A stretch of DNA of 64,000 bases from Verpa conica (Eukaryota > Ascomycota > Pezizomycetes > Pezizales > Morchellaceae): positions 248,001-312,000 of the forward strand of contig JAUFSD010000013.1 of the NCBI GenBank assembly GCA_033030425.1, in the 5' to 3' direction. Positions within the stretch are counted from its first letter, which is position 1, and each line of letters begins with the position of its first letter. Made by a program: the position numbers and the translations under genes. The notes under the pieces were generated by a model, which had not been told where the DNA came from, searched no databases, and saw only the letters and a program-made list of their open reading frames with translations. Of this stretch, positions 35,116-48,180 are shown piece after piece.

Positions 35116-36999
35116 ATGTCAAAAGAAAAGAGTATCGAAGAACAGTATGTTGAGGGAGACGAGAAATTCAGTGCCAGTCATACAGAGACGATCGATTGGA
35201 CGATTGAGGAAGAGAAGGCCTTGGTCACGAAGCTTGACTTGAGAATTGTTCCATTGGTGACTTTGCTTTATCTACTTTGCTTCATTGATAGGTGAAGAGC
35301 AGTCTTAGAATGAAGTGCTACGTTTTCATCGGCTAACGGTTTGAACTACATAGGTCAAACATTGGGTATGTGCCAATGCTACCCATACACTGACTGTCAC
35401 TCACACTCTATCAGAAATGCGCGCATCCAAGGAATGCAAGATGATCTCAGGCTTGAAGGGTTGAAGTTCAACTGGGCACTAACAATTTTTTACATTTTCT
35501 ACCTCATGTACGTCATTAGACGCCTCGAAAAAGGTCCCAATTAAGCTCCCAACCTAACAGCAAAAACAGTGTCGAAATCCCGAGCAACATCCTGTTGAAG
35601 CGAATTGGCCCAAAATTCTATAGTGTGTGTCCCTTTACACAATATTACCAAGTCAGAGCTAACTCATATGTACTTTGTAGTTCCATTTCTCGTATTTGCC
35701 TTTGGTATAATCTCGGTATGCACGGCCTTCACGAAATCTTTCGCGGGTCTCTGTATTGCACGGGCCTTTCTAGGCCTTGCAGAAGGTGGTGCAATGCCCG
35801 GTATTGCATTCTTTCTTAGTTGCTTCTATAAACGCCATGAACTGTTATTCAGAATTGGAATTTTTGTTTCCGCTTCTTCACTTGCGGGGGCTTTCGGGGG
35901 GCTGTTGGCGACTGGATTATCGTAAGTACTGTCTTTTCCAACTTGGTACTTGGAGAATTATACTTAACAGATTATAGCAAAATTCCAATGTGGGGAACTG
36001 CAGCTGCACCTATTCACAGGTTTGCCCCCCCTAAGATACTGTAAAAATAACTTAATTAAGCTAATTGATAAACAGCTGGAGAAACATCTTCTTCTTTGAA
36101 GGCCTAATCACAATAGCGCTCGCAGTCGGCGGCTACTTCCTCATGCCCGCGTCCCCCGAAGCCTGTAGATTCCTGAACGAACGAGAGCGCTACATCGCCG
36201 CCGAGCGTATCCGGCGCGAACACAAAGAAACCGTGATAGAAAAGACCGAACTCAAGCACGTAAAACGCGCCTTACTCAATATCAACAACCTATTTTGCGC
36301 ATTCGGTTTCTTCTTCATAAACGTCACTGTCCAATCCTTCAGTCTCTTCCTCCCCACAATTCTCAGAGCGCTCGGTTGGACCAGTACGCGGGCACAACTC
36401 CTCACAGTCCCTCCTTACGCTGTCGCCTGTTGTTTCTCGGTGTTTGTCGCATGGTTATCTGACCGCCACCGGAAGAGAGGATTGTATATCTGTTTTTGCT
36501 CCCTATTAACTATCATTGGCTATGCGGTCCTGGTCACGGTGGATAGCCCAAATATTAAATATATGGCTGTATTCTTTGCTGCGAGTGGTGCGTTCCCGTT
36601 GGGTCCCGCTTTCTTGAGTTGGAGTATGAATAATGCAGCTGGACCCTCGGTTCGTGCTGTCACTGGCGGTTTCGTTGTGTCAGTAGGAACAGCTGGTGCT
36701 ATACTTGCAACGTGCGTTTCCCCTTATCCTTCTGTATTTTATAAAGATAAGCACTAACACGCCCGGTGTATAGATGGACCTACGTACCATCAGACGCGCC
36801 CAATTACATCAAAGGGCACTCAATAAACATCGGGGTACAGGCGGTGGCAGCGACAATAAGTATATGCGCAGTCCTATATATCCGATGGGAGAATCGCTTG
36901 AGGAAACGTGGAGGAAGAGATTATAGGTTAGAGGGACTGAATGAGGAGGATGCAAGGAAGTTAGGGTACCGACACCCGGAGTTTCGGTATATTGAGTAA
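35116..36999 (+). CDS. MFS transporter, anion:cation symporter (Dal5-like) type
   Basis: Eight exons: 35116-35291, 35354-35365, 35415-35507, 35570-35622, 35681-35921, 35978-36019, 36076-36711, 36774-36999, 1479 nt, 492 aa. All junctions keep phase. The spliced N-terminal half reads LYLLCFIDRSNIGNARIQGM, then YLIVEIPSNILLKRIGPKFY and RAFLGLAEGGAMPGIAFFLS, the signature order of the ACS/Dal5 family, followed by SWRNIFFFEGLIT before TM7. ACS members import organic anions such as allantoate, nicotinate, pantothenate or related vitamins; this one cannot be assigned a substrate. Exon 2 is only 12 nt (encoding part of RSNIG), and without it the TM1 motif is lost. The C-terminus (LNEEDARKLGYRHPEFRYIE) is the typical family tail. 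Confidence 0.9.
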
Positions 37000-39984
37000 A
37001 TGAGAGGTATATAAGAGGGGGAAATCGAAGAATATCCTTGTCTTGGAATGAAGAAAATCCCTTGGGTATCTGATAATCTTTTAATATCAAGCCCCTTGTG
37101 AATTAACATTCCACAGAATATGAGGTTGAGTACCCCTAACCCAAGCCAAGTCAAGGTGCAAATTAGTGTAAGCGAGCCAACCTGCGGCACCTGCTTCAAG
37201 ACCCGTCGATTGGGCTTAACCAATCTTACCAGTGAAACATGTCCGATATTCAGAATCACTAACTACAACCGTCTGGCAAAAGATGATTATTACGGCGAAC
37301 TCCTGTATCTTGCTCAGACCCAATGCCCAGAAGTGGGGTACCTAGGGCTCTGAATAGTGTAGATCTGTAAATCTTGTGAGATGCCGAGATCCCACTACGG
37401 AATCCTGCCTTGTGATTCTGACAGCACATAGTATTTTCTCTCTATCGTACGGTATTTTAATTTTATGAGTGGACGACCTCTTCCGTTGGAACACTTCCAC
37501 CTATGGTGAACTATATACTACGTGTTATGGTATTACGAGCTTCAGAAAAAGCAATTGAACATTCCGGTATTCAGATATCTCACTGGATGTACTTGCTATG
37601 ATCGGAAGTTTACCGGACCACCCCTAGTTTATTTTTACTGATATTAACACTCCCTGTCGCAGTAAACCTTACAGTAACCAGCGAGTGATTCCAGGGCTTC
37701 GGGATATCCGAACCAGATTGTAGATCCTGTCATCCTGAGGTTAAAGCCGCCCGACAACGTTTTCGCATCATGGCCTTTTTGCTTAATTCTTGAAAAATAA
37801 TGCTAGCTGATGTAGGGATTGCTACCTGACAAAGTTCCAACCCCATGCAACTGCTAGCCACGTTGGCCACTTATAGAGATGCTTCTTCAGCCTTGCGAGT
37901 ACCCATACTTTTTACCCAACCCAAACCTTGTTTAGCTGAACGAAACATTATACATACGCGTAGCGAGGTAAAACAAAAAAATGAATATCGAAGTATAATT
38001 GGAAGCCTGCCCGTTTTAACTCAAGGCAGTCAGCACAAGGTATGGTTCGATCGGCTCACCGGGCTTCCAGGTGAGCTCGGCGATGGGAAAGTGAACACGA
38101 ATTGACTTGGCACCTTGTTAGCCCTGCATAGAGTATGTATTACGCATTCCAGAAAAGTCAGTTCTGTCAACCGGGATAATGGAATAATCTTGTCAGACCA
38201 TAGCCCGGCCCAGGAACCACGACTTGATCTGTATAACCACGACCTGAACTGAGATGTGTAACTCATGGTTCTCCTGGGTTTTTTTGGACCTTATTATTTG
38301 GAATAATTACACCTATTGGTCGGCGTTGCCCTCATGCGGTATATGACTATTCAAATAAGTTCAAAATAGTACTACTGGGTGCACGCACGGCTAAATATCG
38401 ATTACAGGCGGTGCAATGAATGCATGTGGCTGATGCTTCACCCAACTGTCATGTACAATCAGCTGAAGCGAAGGGTCCACACTTATATCAATAATCCTAG
38501 TAGAAAAGCGACCCTCAGCCAACCAGAACCCTATATCCACGAAACACATGTAAGCCCGGGTTCTTCGCTTCAGGCTTTATAGTATGTACAGACCCGCAAA
38601 ACGTATTAGCTCCAAGAACAAATCCCGAGAATAGGGGCACCATTATGTATTTCTAATACTAACCTTTCGCTAGTCCTCTGAAACGAAGTCAGGGATATAT
38701 AAGCCTCTTCTGGTCACTTCTTAACTAGCGATAGTATATAGTAATCATCCACCAGTTATTTCTGTTCGATGGATCGAGGGACGTTGGCATAAACTATGCC
38801 AAGCCTACACAGAATCAAGAAATAGCATCGGCAAGCCACCATCACCGAATTCTAAACGGTATAACTTCTCTCCGTGGATCAATTGAAGGCGGAGGAAACC
38901 GGCCCCACACGATTTGAATTACAAAGAACAAAGAAGAAATATGCACAAAAAGCCAAGACGTCATACGTGCAGATTGTACTTAAACTTTATCAGCCTTGCG
39001 ACGTCACGCTAACTAGGCTGCTCAGCGGCGTAGCGTACCCCGACCAGGTCAGTCAGCCAGTCAAGGGGTTCCGTGCTTCTCATCTGGATGTTATCACTCA
39101 ACAGGCCCGAATTACCATCTCCAGGCCCAATCGGTAAAATTACATTCTTTGCGCTGCAGCCCTACAATGACCTGTCGCGCCGATACTCCAGCAGATAAGG
39201 GAAATAAACTCGGAAATACTGAGATCTCCGCATGTACCCTGCTTTCATTCCTTTGTGCGGTGTTGGGTGATGGGATGAAATTGACCCGATGGTGCGAGTC
39301 ATATCAAGTGCGCGCTCTTGTGAAACACTGGAGTAAAAAGGAACCAACAAGCAAAGTACGCTTTTGATTTATAATCGCCCCGCAATAGGATCCTCAAGGC
39401 CTGTAACTGGGTTTCCAATAGAAGTCTTTTACTAATTGGGTAATAGTGCTGGATGAATCATACAAGAATTCGTAAAATTGCATCTTCACCCGCCGCATTG
39501 CTTAGAAAGCTAAGACGCAATCCACCTCTTCTAACCTGGATACAGCTAGTCAGTTCGTATCTAGAGTAGTAATCATGGCCCCGGAATTCCATGGCTTACC
39601 CTGTCATTGTAATGAAGTCTTTATCTGCACTACCCCTCTAATCGAGATCTACCAATTCTTATTTTGACCCTCACGGTTTTTTGCCGGATTTTACGGAATA
39701 GAGGAATTTAGCAGTCGGAGAGATTATTCTATTACCGTGTCTAACAAAATGTCACAGCGTGGCCTAATTAGAACTAGCTCTTACAGATCAATAATACATC
39801 TACGTATACACTTATTTTAAAACTTTGGTTAATACGAACAGTACAAATATCAGACCTCCCCACGACTCAAAGTTCTCATCAAGCAAACAGAGTCCTGTTC
39901 AGTCTCCTACTTGGGTTCAGCTACAGATCGATATCTACCAAAAAAAACAATTTCAAGAGAATCAAAACACTGCTAGCTACCCTA
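37000..39984. other. Gene-free region
   Basis: Open frames up to 112 codons occur on both strands (for example 37120-37353, 38874-39137) but none has a motif, signal peptide or plausible splice partner. The last about 170 bp are the leader of the DHA2 transporter gene. Confidence 0.5.
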
Positions 39985-41898
39985 ATGGCTTCTCTATCAC
40001 CTTCGATGGCCGAGAAGGACCCTTCATCGGCCCAATTGTCAGTACCTCCGGTTGATATCGAGTCCTCTGCGACTTCCACGAACGAAAGTGTTATCAAAAT
40101 AGAAACAGCACCACCACCCCGTGCTGTAACTGGGATTCGGGTATGTTTTTCCAAAGTCCTGATCCCCTAGACCAATACTAACTTACTTTCTTCCAGTGGT
40201 TCTTGTTAGTTATATCTGTTCTATCATCTACCTTCCTCTTCGCTCTCGACAACACTGTGGTAGCCGATATTCAAGCCTCTGTTATTGAGCAATTTGGAGA
40301 GATCGAGAAATTAAGTTGGCTCGGAATAGCCTTCATTCTAGCAGGATGTTCAACCATCCTTACCTGGTCCAAAGTCTACGGCACATTCAACCCAAAATGG
40401 CTCTACATCGGCTCCGTAATTGTTTTTGAAGCCGGAAGTGCACTCTGCGGTGGTGCTCCTAACATGAACGCCCTGATTATTGGAAGAGCTCTTGCCGGTG
40501 TTGGTGGTTCCGGAATGTACTTGGGAACCTTAACGCTCCTGACCATCACAACATCAGTCCACGAACGCCCGACCTACATTGGACTCACAGGTCTAACCTG
40601 GGGTATTGGAACAGTTCTAGGCCCAGTTGTCGGTGGTGCATTCGCAGAGAGTTCAGCAACCTGGAGATGGGCTTTTTACATCAACCTCCTCGTCGGTGCT
40701 GCCTTCGCGCCTGTCTACTTTATGTTTCTCCCCGGAATTGATCCTCGCCCCGAATTGACCGTCACTGAGCGCATCAAGAAACTTGATTTCCTCGGAATAA
40801 CCCTCAACATCGGTTGGTTGGTTTGTATCATCATGGCTGTCAACTTTGGCGGAACAGTCTACGAATGGAACAGTGGACAGATCATTGCACTATTTGTTGT
40901 CGGTGGTGTTCTCCTCGTCATCTTTGGCGTTACCCAAACGTATTGTGTCTTTACATCCGTAGAGGACCGAGTCTTCCCTGTACAATTCGTGAGCAGGCCT
41001 TTTATGTGTATGCTCTTCGCCATGATGGCGTGCGCTGGTACTGCGATTTTTGTAGGTTTTTCCTCTTCCTCTGGCTATTTACAAGAATTATACTAATAGG
41101 ATCCATAGATTCCCACATACTACATTCCGCTGTTCTTCCAGTTTGTAAAAGGAGATAGTCCTCTCGATGCCGCGGTTAGACTCTTGCCATTCATTATCCT
41201 ATTGGTTTTCTTCTGTATTGTCAACGGAGGAGCCATGTCCAAGACTGGATACTACATGCCATGGTACCTCGCTGGAGGGGCCCTTGTCGTGATCGGTGGT
41301 GCGCTCATGTGTAAGTTCCCCCCCCCCCCCTTCCCTACAACCTAAACCTTCACCTCGCTAATACCATCACAGTCACTGTCGATGAAAACACAAGCACGGC
41401 TTCAATCTACGGCTTCACAATCCTCATTGGTTCCGGTGCCGGTTGTTTCATCCAAGCTAGCTTCTCTGTCGCCCAGGCCAAGGTCAGCCCCGAGGAGATC
41501 CCCCTCACTGTCGGCTTCATCAGTTTGGCTCAATCTGGTGGTGTCGTCATTTCTCTTGCGATATCGGGCTCTGTCTTCTTGAACGAGGCCTTCAAGGGAA
41601 TGACTCCAATCCTTCCCGGTGTTCCTAAGGAGGTCGTCAAGGGGGCTATTGCTGGTTCTGGAACTTTCTTTTCTAGTCTTGATGATGAGACTAGGAAGAA
41701 TGTGATCCATGCTATCATACTTGCTATGGATAAGACATATATCCTTGTTATTACTGCCGGTGCTCTCGTCCTTGTTGGCTCTATCTTCATGCCTGTAAGT
41801 GCCCTCCTCCTCAACTCACCCCTTTTTTAATATAACTTTATGCTAACCTGTGCATGCAGCGAGAAAAATTGTTCCTTGAGGTCGGTCATGCTGGCTAA
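39985..41898 (+). CDS. MFS transporter, DHA2 (14-helix drug:H+ antiporter) type
   Basis: Five exons: 39985-40140, 40197-41051, 41109-41310, 41373-41794, 41860-41898, 1674 nt, 557 aa. TM1 contains FALDNTVVADIQASVIEQFG, followed by GRALAGVGGSGMYLG, GPVVGGAFAESSATWRWAF and YINLLVG, all usual for the DHA2 family of ascomycetes (relatives of efflux pumps found in many metabolite clusters). The 14-helix layout fits the length. The third exon junction restores ALMFTVDENTSTASIYGF, confirming the intron at 41311-41372 despite its C-run. The last exon is 39 nt (REKLFLEVGHAG). No biosynthetic genes neighbour it, so a general export or uptake role is as likely as metabolite export. Confidence 0.92.
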
Positions 41899-43110
41899 AT
41901 GTCTCGGTTTTGTCAAATGGATATTTTTGTGGCTTTTTTTTCTTTCTCTCTCTTGGTTTTCTTATGTTTACGATTATAGAAATTCTCCCCTAAGAGTTTT
42001 TTATAGTTTAGCTTCAATGTATATCCCGACTAATGCTCAAAAACTCCCCTATAATAATATATATTCTATCAGTTAAAAAAAATACTAGACCTAAGCTACG
42101 CGCGATGAGAGCAAGACTTTGAAATTCCACGAATTAAACGTTGAAGTAACTGATCTTATGAATTCTTGTGTTCTGATGTATATAAATAATAGAGTGCGAT
42201 ACTTATAACCTGATTTATTAATCTAATACCTTAACATTACTCACCCCATCAAATATCATAGAAATAAAGTATCGGTGCAAGTGCAGAAGTTTTGATAGAG
42301 ATTACTATCAAGTTCACAGCTGGCTCAAACTCATAGCAATTACGTAAATCTCTGACTCCCTCATGGGCCAGTGAGCTTAGTATGATCTTGTTTACATAAG
42401 TTCATATTACTCGCAGCAGGCATATAGTACCCGGAAATGCAGGCGAGTGTTTTCACTAATCGACAGGTATATTTCATTTCGCACATAAGGCCCCCTATAC
42501 CTAACAAAACCTCGCTATCCGAGACTTGCATTTTCAAGGCACTTAATACCTGCTGCGAGTAAAAGTCATTGCCAAGAATGAGCGAAAATACTAGTACCTA
42601 GAGTTAGAGGATCTTGCGGTTAGAAGAGCGCTAGAGCATCCAATCTGAAACAATCCTTATCGATGCGGCCCCTACGAAAATTAGGGTATACATACTAATT
42701 GAGGATCTCAACTACTGCTCTTTGCTCAAGGCTTCCAACCGATCTACCATAAGTGTACCCGGCATGTACACGAGGACTATTTCCCCGCAGTCTACGGGGT
42801 CGCCACATAAAAAAAACAATCAGCAATACAAGATTCCGCTCCGAACGGAGTGGGAGAATGACTGACCGATGACGTTCTCTTTTTCTGCAAAGACAAACTA
42901 GATAAGGAAGTACTACCCCATAGTTTTTTAAATCACGTGGGCTGCCCACACTTTCTCGTATTTAATATGTCATCATAATGCGTTGTGGGGCCTAGTCTCT
43001 TGGCTATATAGCCTTGTACGACCTTGCCGCGCCAACATATAACCATCATAAAAAGTCACTCGAGACCGGAACCCGGAGAATTGCTAAGTCCGGTTCCACT
43101 TGATAACTGA

Positions 43111-43146
43111 ATTCCGTAGATCGGCCATATTCCGTAGATCGGCCAT
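43111..43146. repeat. 18-bp tandem duplication
   Basis: ATTCCGTAGATCGGCCAT occurs twice with no gap (43111-43128 and 43129-43146). Confidence 0.9.
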
Positions 43147-45308
43147 ATGGTTTGTTTCGCACCTAAGTTTTTTTTTTTTTTTTTCCCGGTCGGTCGGGTT
43201 TAAGTCCAATTAAACCGGTTAATACCGATCTCATTAATGCGCCCCTCCTCCCCCACGATCTTATTCTTGGTCTTTTTAAACTCAAATTAGCAGAATTTAT
43301 TGGCTTAATGCAGCCTATCCATGCACTGAGTGAGACTCATCGCTCACTTTTAAAATGGGACTTTCTGGATAATAGCCAAAGGATATCTGGTAAGTTCAAG
43401 CGTAGTCAAACTGATAAACACCATTAGCTACAGGTCCAGAGGTAATCCTAGCAGAACACTACAATAACAGGGGTTCTAAAACTATCAACCAGCTAAAATA
43501 CTGGTGGATGTGAGTCAATCCCAACGTTCTGTAAAAAAAAAAAAAATTTATGGTACATATATTGCGCAGGGAATACATCCTATCACCGGTGGCCGATATA
43601 GTGCACCAAACCCACGTTCACCAATCACGAGTCTAAAGTGTTGAGTGGGTTTTGTCCCCTGGTTATTCACTCACCAAGAGGCCCTAGCGACTCCTCCCAG
43701 TAGATCGATCTACCAGTAAAAGTAGGCTTCACAACCAGTGAGATCCAAATATCGAATTTCAACATTTATGCTCGTGATTACACTAGGCTCCAGCGTTCGT
43801 ATACCACTAATATTTACCACCAGCGCTGGAGAATATTATTTGACATATTTACATGCACCTATACCTGCGTGATATCTGATGATTTACTTAAAACCAGGGT
43901 AGTTTCCCACCCGCTAAATACGCGCAAACTCACAAATACCAGATACCTTGCTCAAAACCTAAAAAGGCTGTCTTTAAACTTGGATAATCATCTCGCTTGG
44001 CCGTTGTAAATTGGCCTACAGCTGCTCAATACACTAAGCTTGAAGATAGGTACCGGAGATAAGCCGGACTTACTTTCTCATCCGCCACAGAAACTCAAAT
44101 AGAGTTCAATCTGTGTCAATAGCCTACAACAAGCAGAGCGTACAAGGGCTATAAAGCTTGATCCCACTAGTCTAAAATAGGTATAGGTAACAGCCCTACC
44201 GGCTAAAACAAACCTTAACAAACACACCGCATACTCTAAAAATTCCAAATTACTTAAACACCCCAAGATGATTAAGCTAATTATAACCCGAAAGGTTATA
44301 AAGGTCTAATATAATTATCGTGCATACATTTTATTTGGCAAAAGCCACTATCGCAAGATAATTAGAATCGCGAGACCATGGAGCATTAAAGCAGAACAAT
44401 TTGACTATATTACCGAAGTTCAGAGTGCATATTAGCCCCTTAAGATCTTTAAGATTATCTTACGATTATTCTTGTAATTTAACATCTATTACAAAATTTG
44501 TAGACCAACTATGGTAAAAAGGTGTTGACCGATATATCGATTATATACTTCAACAAATGAAACCCTAAACCCTTATATGAGATGCCTTACCTGAATCCTC
44601 AAAATAACAAATAAAAGCACGTGATTCCATCAGTTATCCATATTAGGAAGCCTCTACAACATTAATTGGTACCTATCACTCGAGTGATTTCTTGGGACGC
44701 TGCTTATGTAATGCATACATACCCTAACCCTATGACTATATTTAATCCTAATATTAGCTGACCCCGAGTTAATAGTAGGTCGCTTGTACTAACTAAAAGT
44801 TCCCCCAAGTATTTTCAACGCGGCTATACAGATCACTAACTACCTAATAGAGACTACCACTAAACCCTTCGGGAACTTGCAGAATTCAATCAGTCTACCG
44901 GATCCCAACAGTACCACGGCCGCTGGCCGATTGGCGCACAAACTTGACCTCTGAGAATATGATGATTATCACTGTGTTTTTCCGAGGGTCTAGAGACTTT
45001 TAAAGGCGCCTGAAACTCACAGCCCTGCAAGTACCCTTGAATCGAGCATAGCTCAAAGTGCACCAGATTTCAACACAAAATGCTTTCTACCCCGATCGGC
45101 CCATAGAATAGCTAGCTCGATTCTAAAAAGTATTCCGAGATATTAATCTTATGGATATATAATTACTCTTTTATTTACTATACTTAATAATTAAATCAGC
45201 AGGAGCTAGGTATATGCACCTATTAAAAACAAGAGTTAGGGCTTCTGTGCCCCTCCCATTCTTCATCTCCCCTCCACCCTTTTTAGTACTATTGATCAAT
45301 ACAACAAG

Positions 45309-45740
45309 AAATAGTTTTATCAGTACTGGTTCGAGTTCTGACTCATGATTTAAAAAAGTTACTCGCTTGAGCCCCGAAGGCCCCCCACTTTCGCTAACCT
45401 GGTTCCACCTCGTCAGGTAATTACCCAGGAGGTGAATCTACCGCTCAAGTCGTGCCTGTCTAGCAGACCTCACTTAAGAAGGTGGAAACCCCGGCATTAA
45501 CCGAGAGCATCCCCTGACTACGCCTAACTCGGAGAGATACCAAACAACTATACTAGCAAGGCATCTCTATATATTTATTCCACTTTAAAACGCCTTATAA
45601 GTTCATGGTATATCTCTTGCCAGGAGGGAAAAATAGTTTATTAACCCGAGTTCTTACTCGTGGTTTAAAAAAGATACTTGCTTGAACCCAACGACCCCTC
45701 ACTTTCTCAAATCTGGTTTCATCCCGACAAATATTAAATC
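45309..45740. repeat. Diverged direct repeat, two copies about 310 bp apart
   Basis: Copies at about 45309-45430 and 45629-45740 share AAATAGTTT, GAGTTCT.ACTC.TG.TTTAA, ACT.GCTTGA.CC and CACTTTC...CTGGTT.CA in order. Most differences between copies are transitions. No coding sense is seen. Confidence 0.6.
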
Positions 45741-48180
45741 TAGGCACGCCCCGGGTGAGTTCTATGCGGGAAGCCAGGACCCATGATCAATAGAGTAACC
45801 TATGAACCGCTGAAGCTATAAAATTCTATTACTATTAAAATCCTACATTCCAGTGAGAAGCCGAGAACGATCCATGATTAGCTGGTAGTGTGTACTAATA
45901 AAATCATATATATAAGAACCCGCCTGTATGCATTGATAAATCTTACTACGGATTCTGAGGTCTGCCTACCGACAACTAGCGGTGCCACGACTAGATGTTT
46001 CGTACTATGGTAATACTACCACTAGATTTTTCCTCTATCTAGAAATAGCTTATTGTTAAGTTTTATTCTTAATATAATAAACGCCCAAGCCAACTAGAAT
46101 TCAAGTAACATGAACCAGCCTGCTGTGATACCTTAAATCCTAGCTCATTTCTCACATCTTTATCGTTTCATCCTCGGTGATCCATGTATTTATAATTCAT
46201 TCATTCCTCGGAGATTAATCTCCATTCACTCTATCTCATACACTCACGAGACTGACTACATTAGTGAGTAATGAAGAAAGCGTGGCTGTAACTGCGATGT
46301 AATCTCTTTGCTCGGTCTGGGGGAGAAAATAATACCATTTGATTCATGGGAGTTATAATAATTTATAACTAATTTTTACTCGCTCCCGTGGGGTACTCGG
46401 GATATGTCATAAGTACCAGATAATACAAGTATTGGTCATTGGTTTGTTTATTGGAGGTAATCATCTCTAGCGAGTGAGTACATATATCAATTAGTGAGAA
46501 TATGCATTCTCCGGCACTTAAAACTAGCCCTGAGTATTATAGAAGCGTAAATGTGCCAAATCAGCTTACTACCGGTAAGTTTATAGACTATCCTACCGTA
46601 GCTATTGCTAGGATATATATAGTATCCCTATTTGAAATACTATGCTAGCCTACAAATGTACCCCCCGGTATCTCCAGGTAAAACATGTTTCTCATGCGTC
46701 TGAAACCTTAACTCAGACCTTACTTCTCTTTAGAGCCAATAAGAAAAAATAGTCAAGATGATTATTTGAGGGCAAAATGATAATGCAGGGATGTAATATA
46801 TTACTAGTGGGCTGCTTCTACCGCTGGTGCTGCTAGTGGCTGGCAGATTTGCATGTCTCACTCTACAATATCCCTAGTAGTAAGCTTCCCCCAATTAGAT
46901 CACTGGCCAACTTGTAGTATCCTAGACAGGTGGCCTAGACTTGAACTATGTTGGCCCATGGATTTATCACAAATAGTAACCTCAGACCCTGACACACTTG
47001 ATGGCCTATAGGGTAATACACGTTAATTCATCCATTCACCTCGAGGCTCGTTTATTAGGAATTTAATTATAACTGTAGAGAGTATATTGTGATTGGAACG
47101 TCTTAAGGAGAAAACCCTATATTTAGGTCCATGTTTGCTTTTTAGAAACCTATATATCATCTGATATAGGTAATAAGGTAAACGGAATGCCGAGTGATAT
47201 TTGATGAATATATACTTTTTTTTACATGAAACGAAACACACTTGATGCCACAATACTATTTTAGTAGTCCACCGACCAATGACATTTTTTGTCACATTGA
47301 AAATTCCAATTGAATTTACATATACCACTATTGTAATTAACCTCCGATAACTACCAGACAAACTATCCGAGATGGATATATCTTGCAATAGTATAGTATA
47401 TCCCCTATTTCATATCTCCCTTATACAGCAATCCCACAAAAGCTTTTTATTACCACCTGGATATCCCATGAGGGTGATCCCGAACGCAACTATTAAGATG
47501 GTCGGCGATTACTGTTTACTTGACTTTGGCACATATCACGGTATACTATCCCGAGATAGACCTCACTCACAGTGACTAGGTCCGGACTGGTTCTCAATAA
47601 CGCCCTGATCGATCTCCTCCGCATCGAAATCTGAAACCTGACCCCGTATGTCGAGTTGCAACCCCCGATCTACTAGAATATTCTCCCCAGAGCTGAAGTT
47701 GCCACGCCGTCAAAAAAAGTGGAGTACTTCACGACGGCAGCGGCAGCATCATAATCCAACCTGCCGCAGCTGAAGGTAACTACCGGATACCGGCTCAACG
47801 CCCTGATTCAAAATCGGGCCCCCCCCTCCCCCTGGTATAGCTGAAGAGATTCGCTTACTCCTCTTAGAACTTTTACTTTTATCCTAACTCCCCATCTTTT
47901 CCCTCAGAAGTTATGTAGGCTCAAAACTTTATGCGGCGCGTACTTCCTACTCAGTTACATATTCTCCGTTCATGCTTACTCCTTAAAACCACGCGTACGC
48001 GGTTGATTGATTCGGTAAATATTCTACGATAGGTAATGTGGTTAAATCATGCTCCTTTTGTCAACCCGACACGGTAGTCAGCTTAAAAACTCTTCATTCC
48101 TGTGCAGCTCAGACACGGCGCTAGACTATTCGCAACAAACGCGGGGGGTGGTTGATAGCGTAGATTCCCGTAATGGGCTG

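Larger units (their letters stand above)
41899..48180. other. Long gene-free, probably decayed DNA
   Basis: Over 6 kb I find no gene. Frames are short (longest 121 codons at 47023-47388, minus). Included are an 18-bp tandem duplication (43111-43146), a T-run at about 43168-43184 followed by CCCGGTCGGTCGGG, and a diverged direct repeat (about 45309-45430 and 45629-45740). The texture is that of degenerated transposons. Confidence 0.5.

Noticed and set aside
24331..41898. A secondary-metabolite cluster suggested by three MFS transporters and an esterase
   Set aside because: No polyketide, peptide or terpene synthase, P450 or pathway regulator is present, the genes are spread over 17 kb of mostly non-coding DNA, and the transporters belong to three different families.
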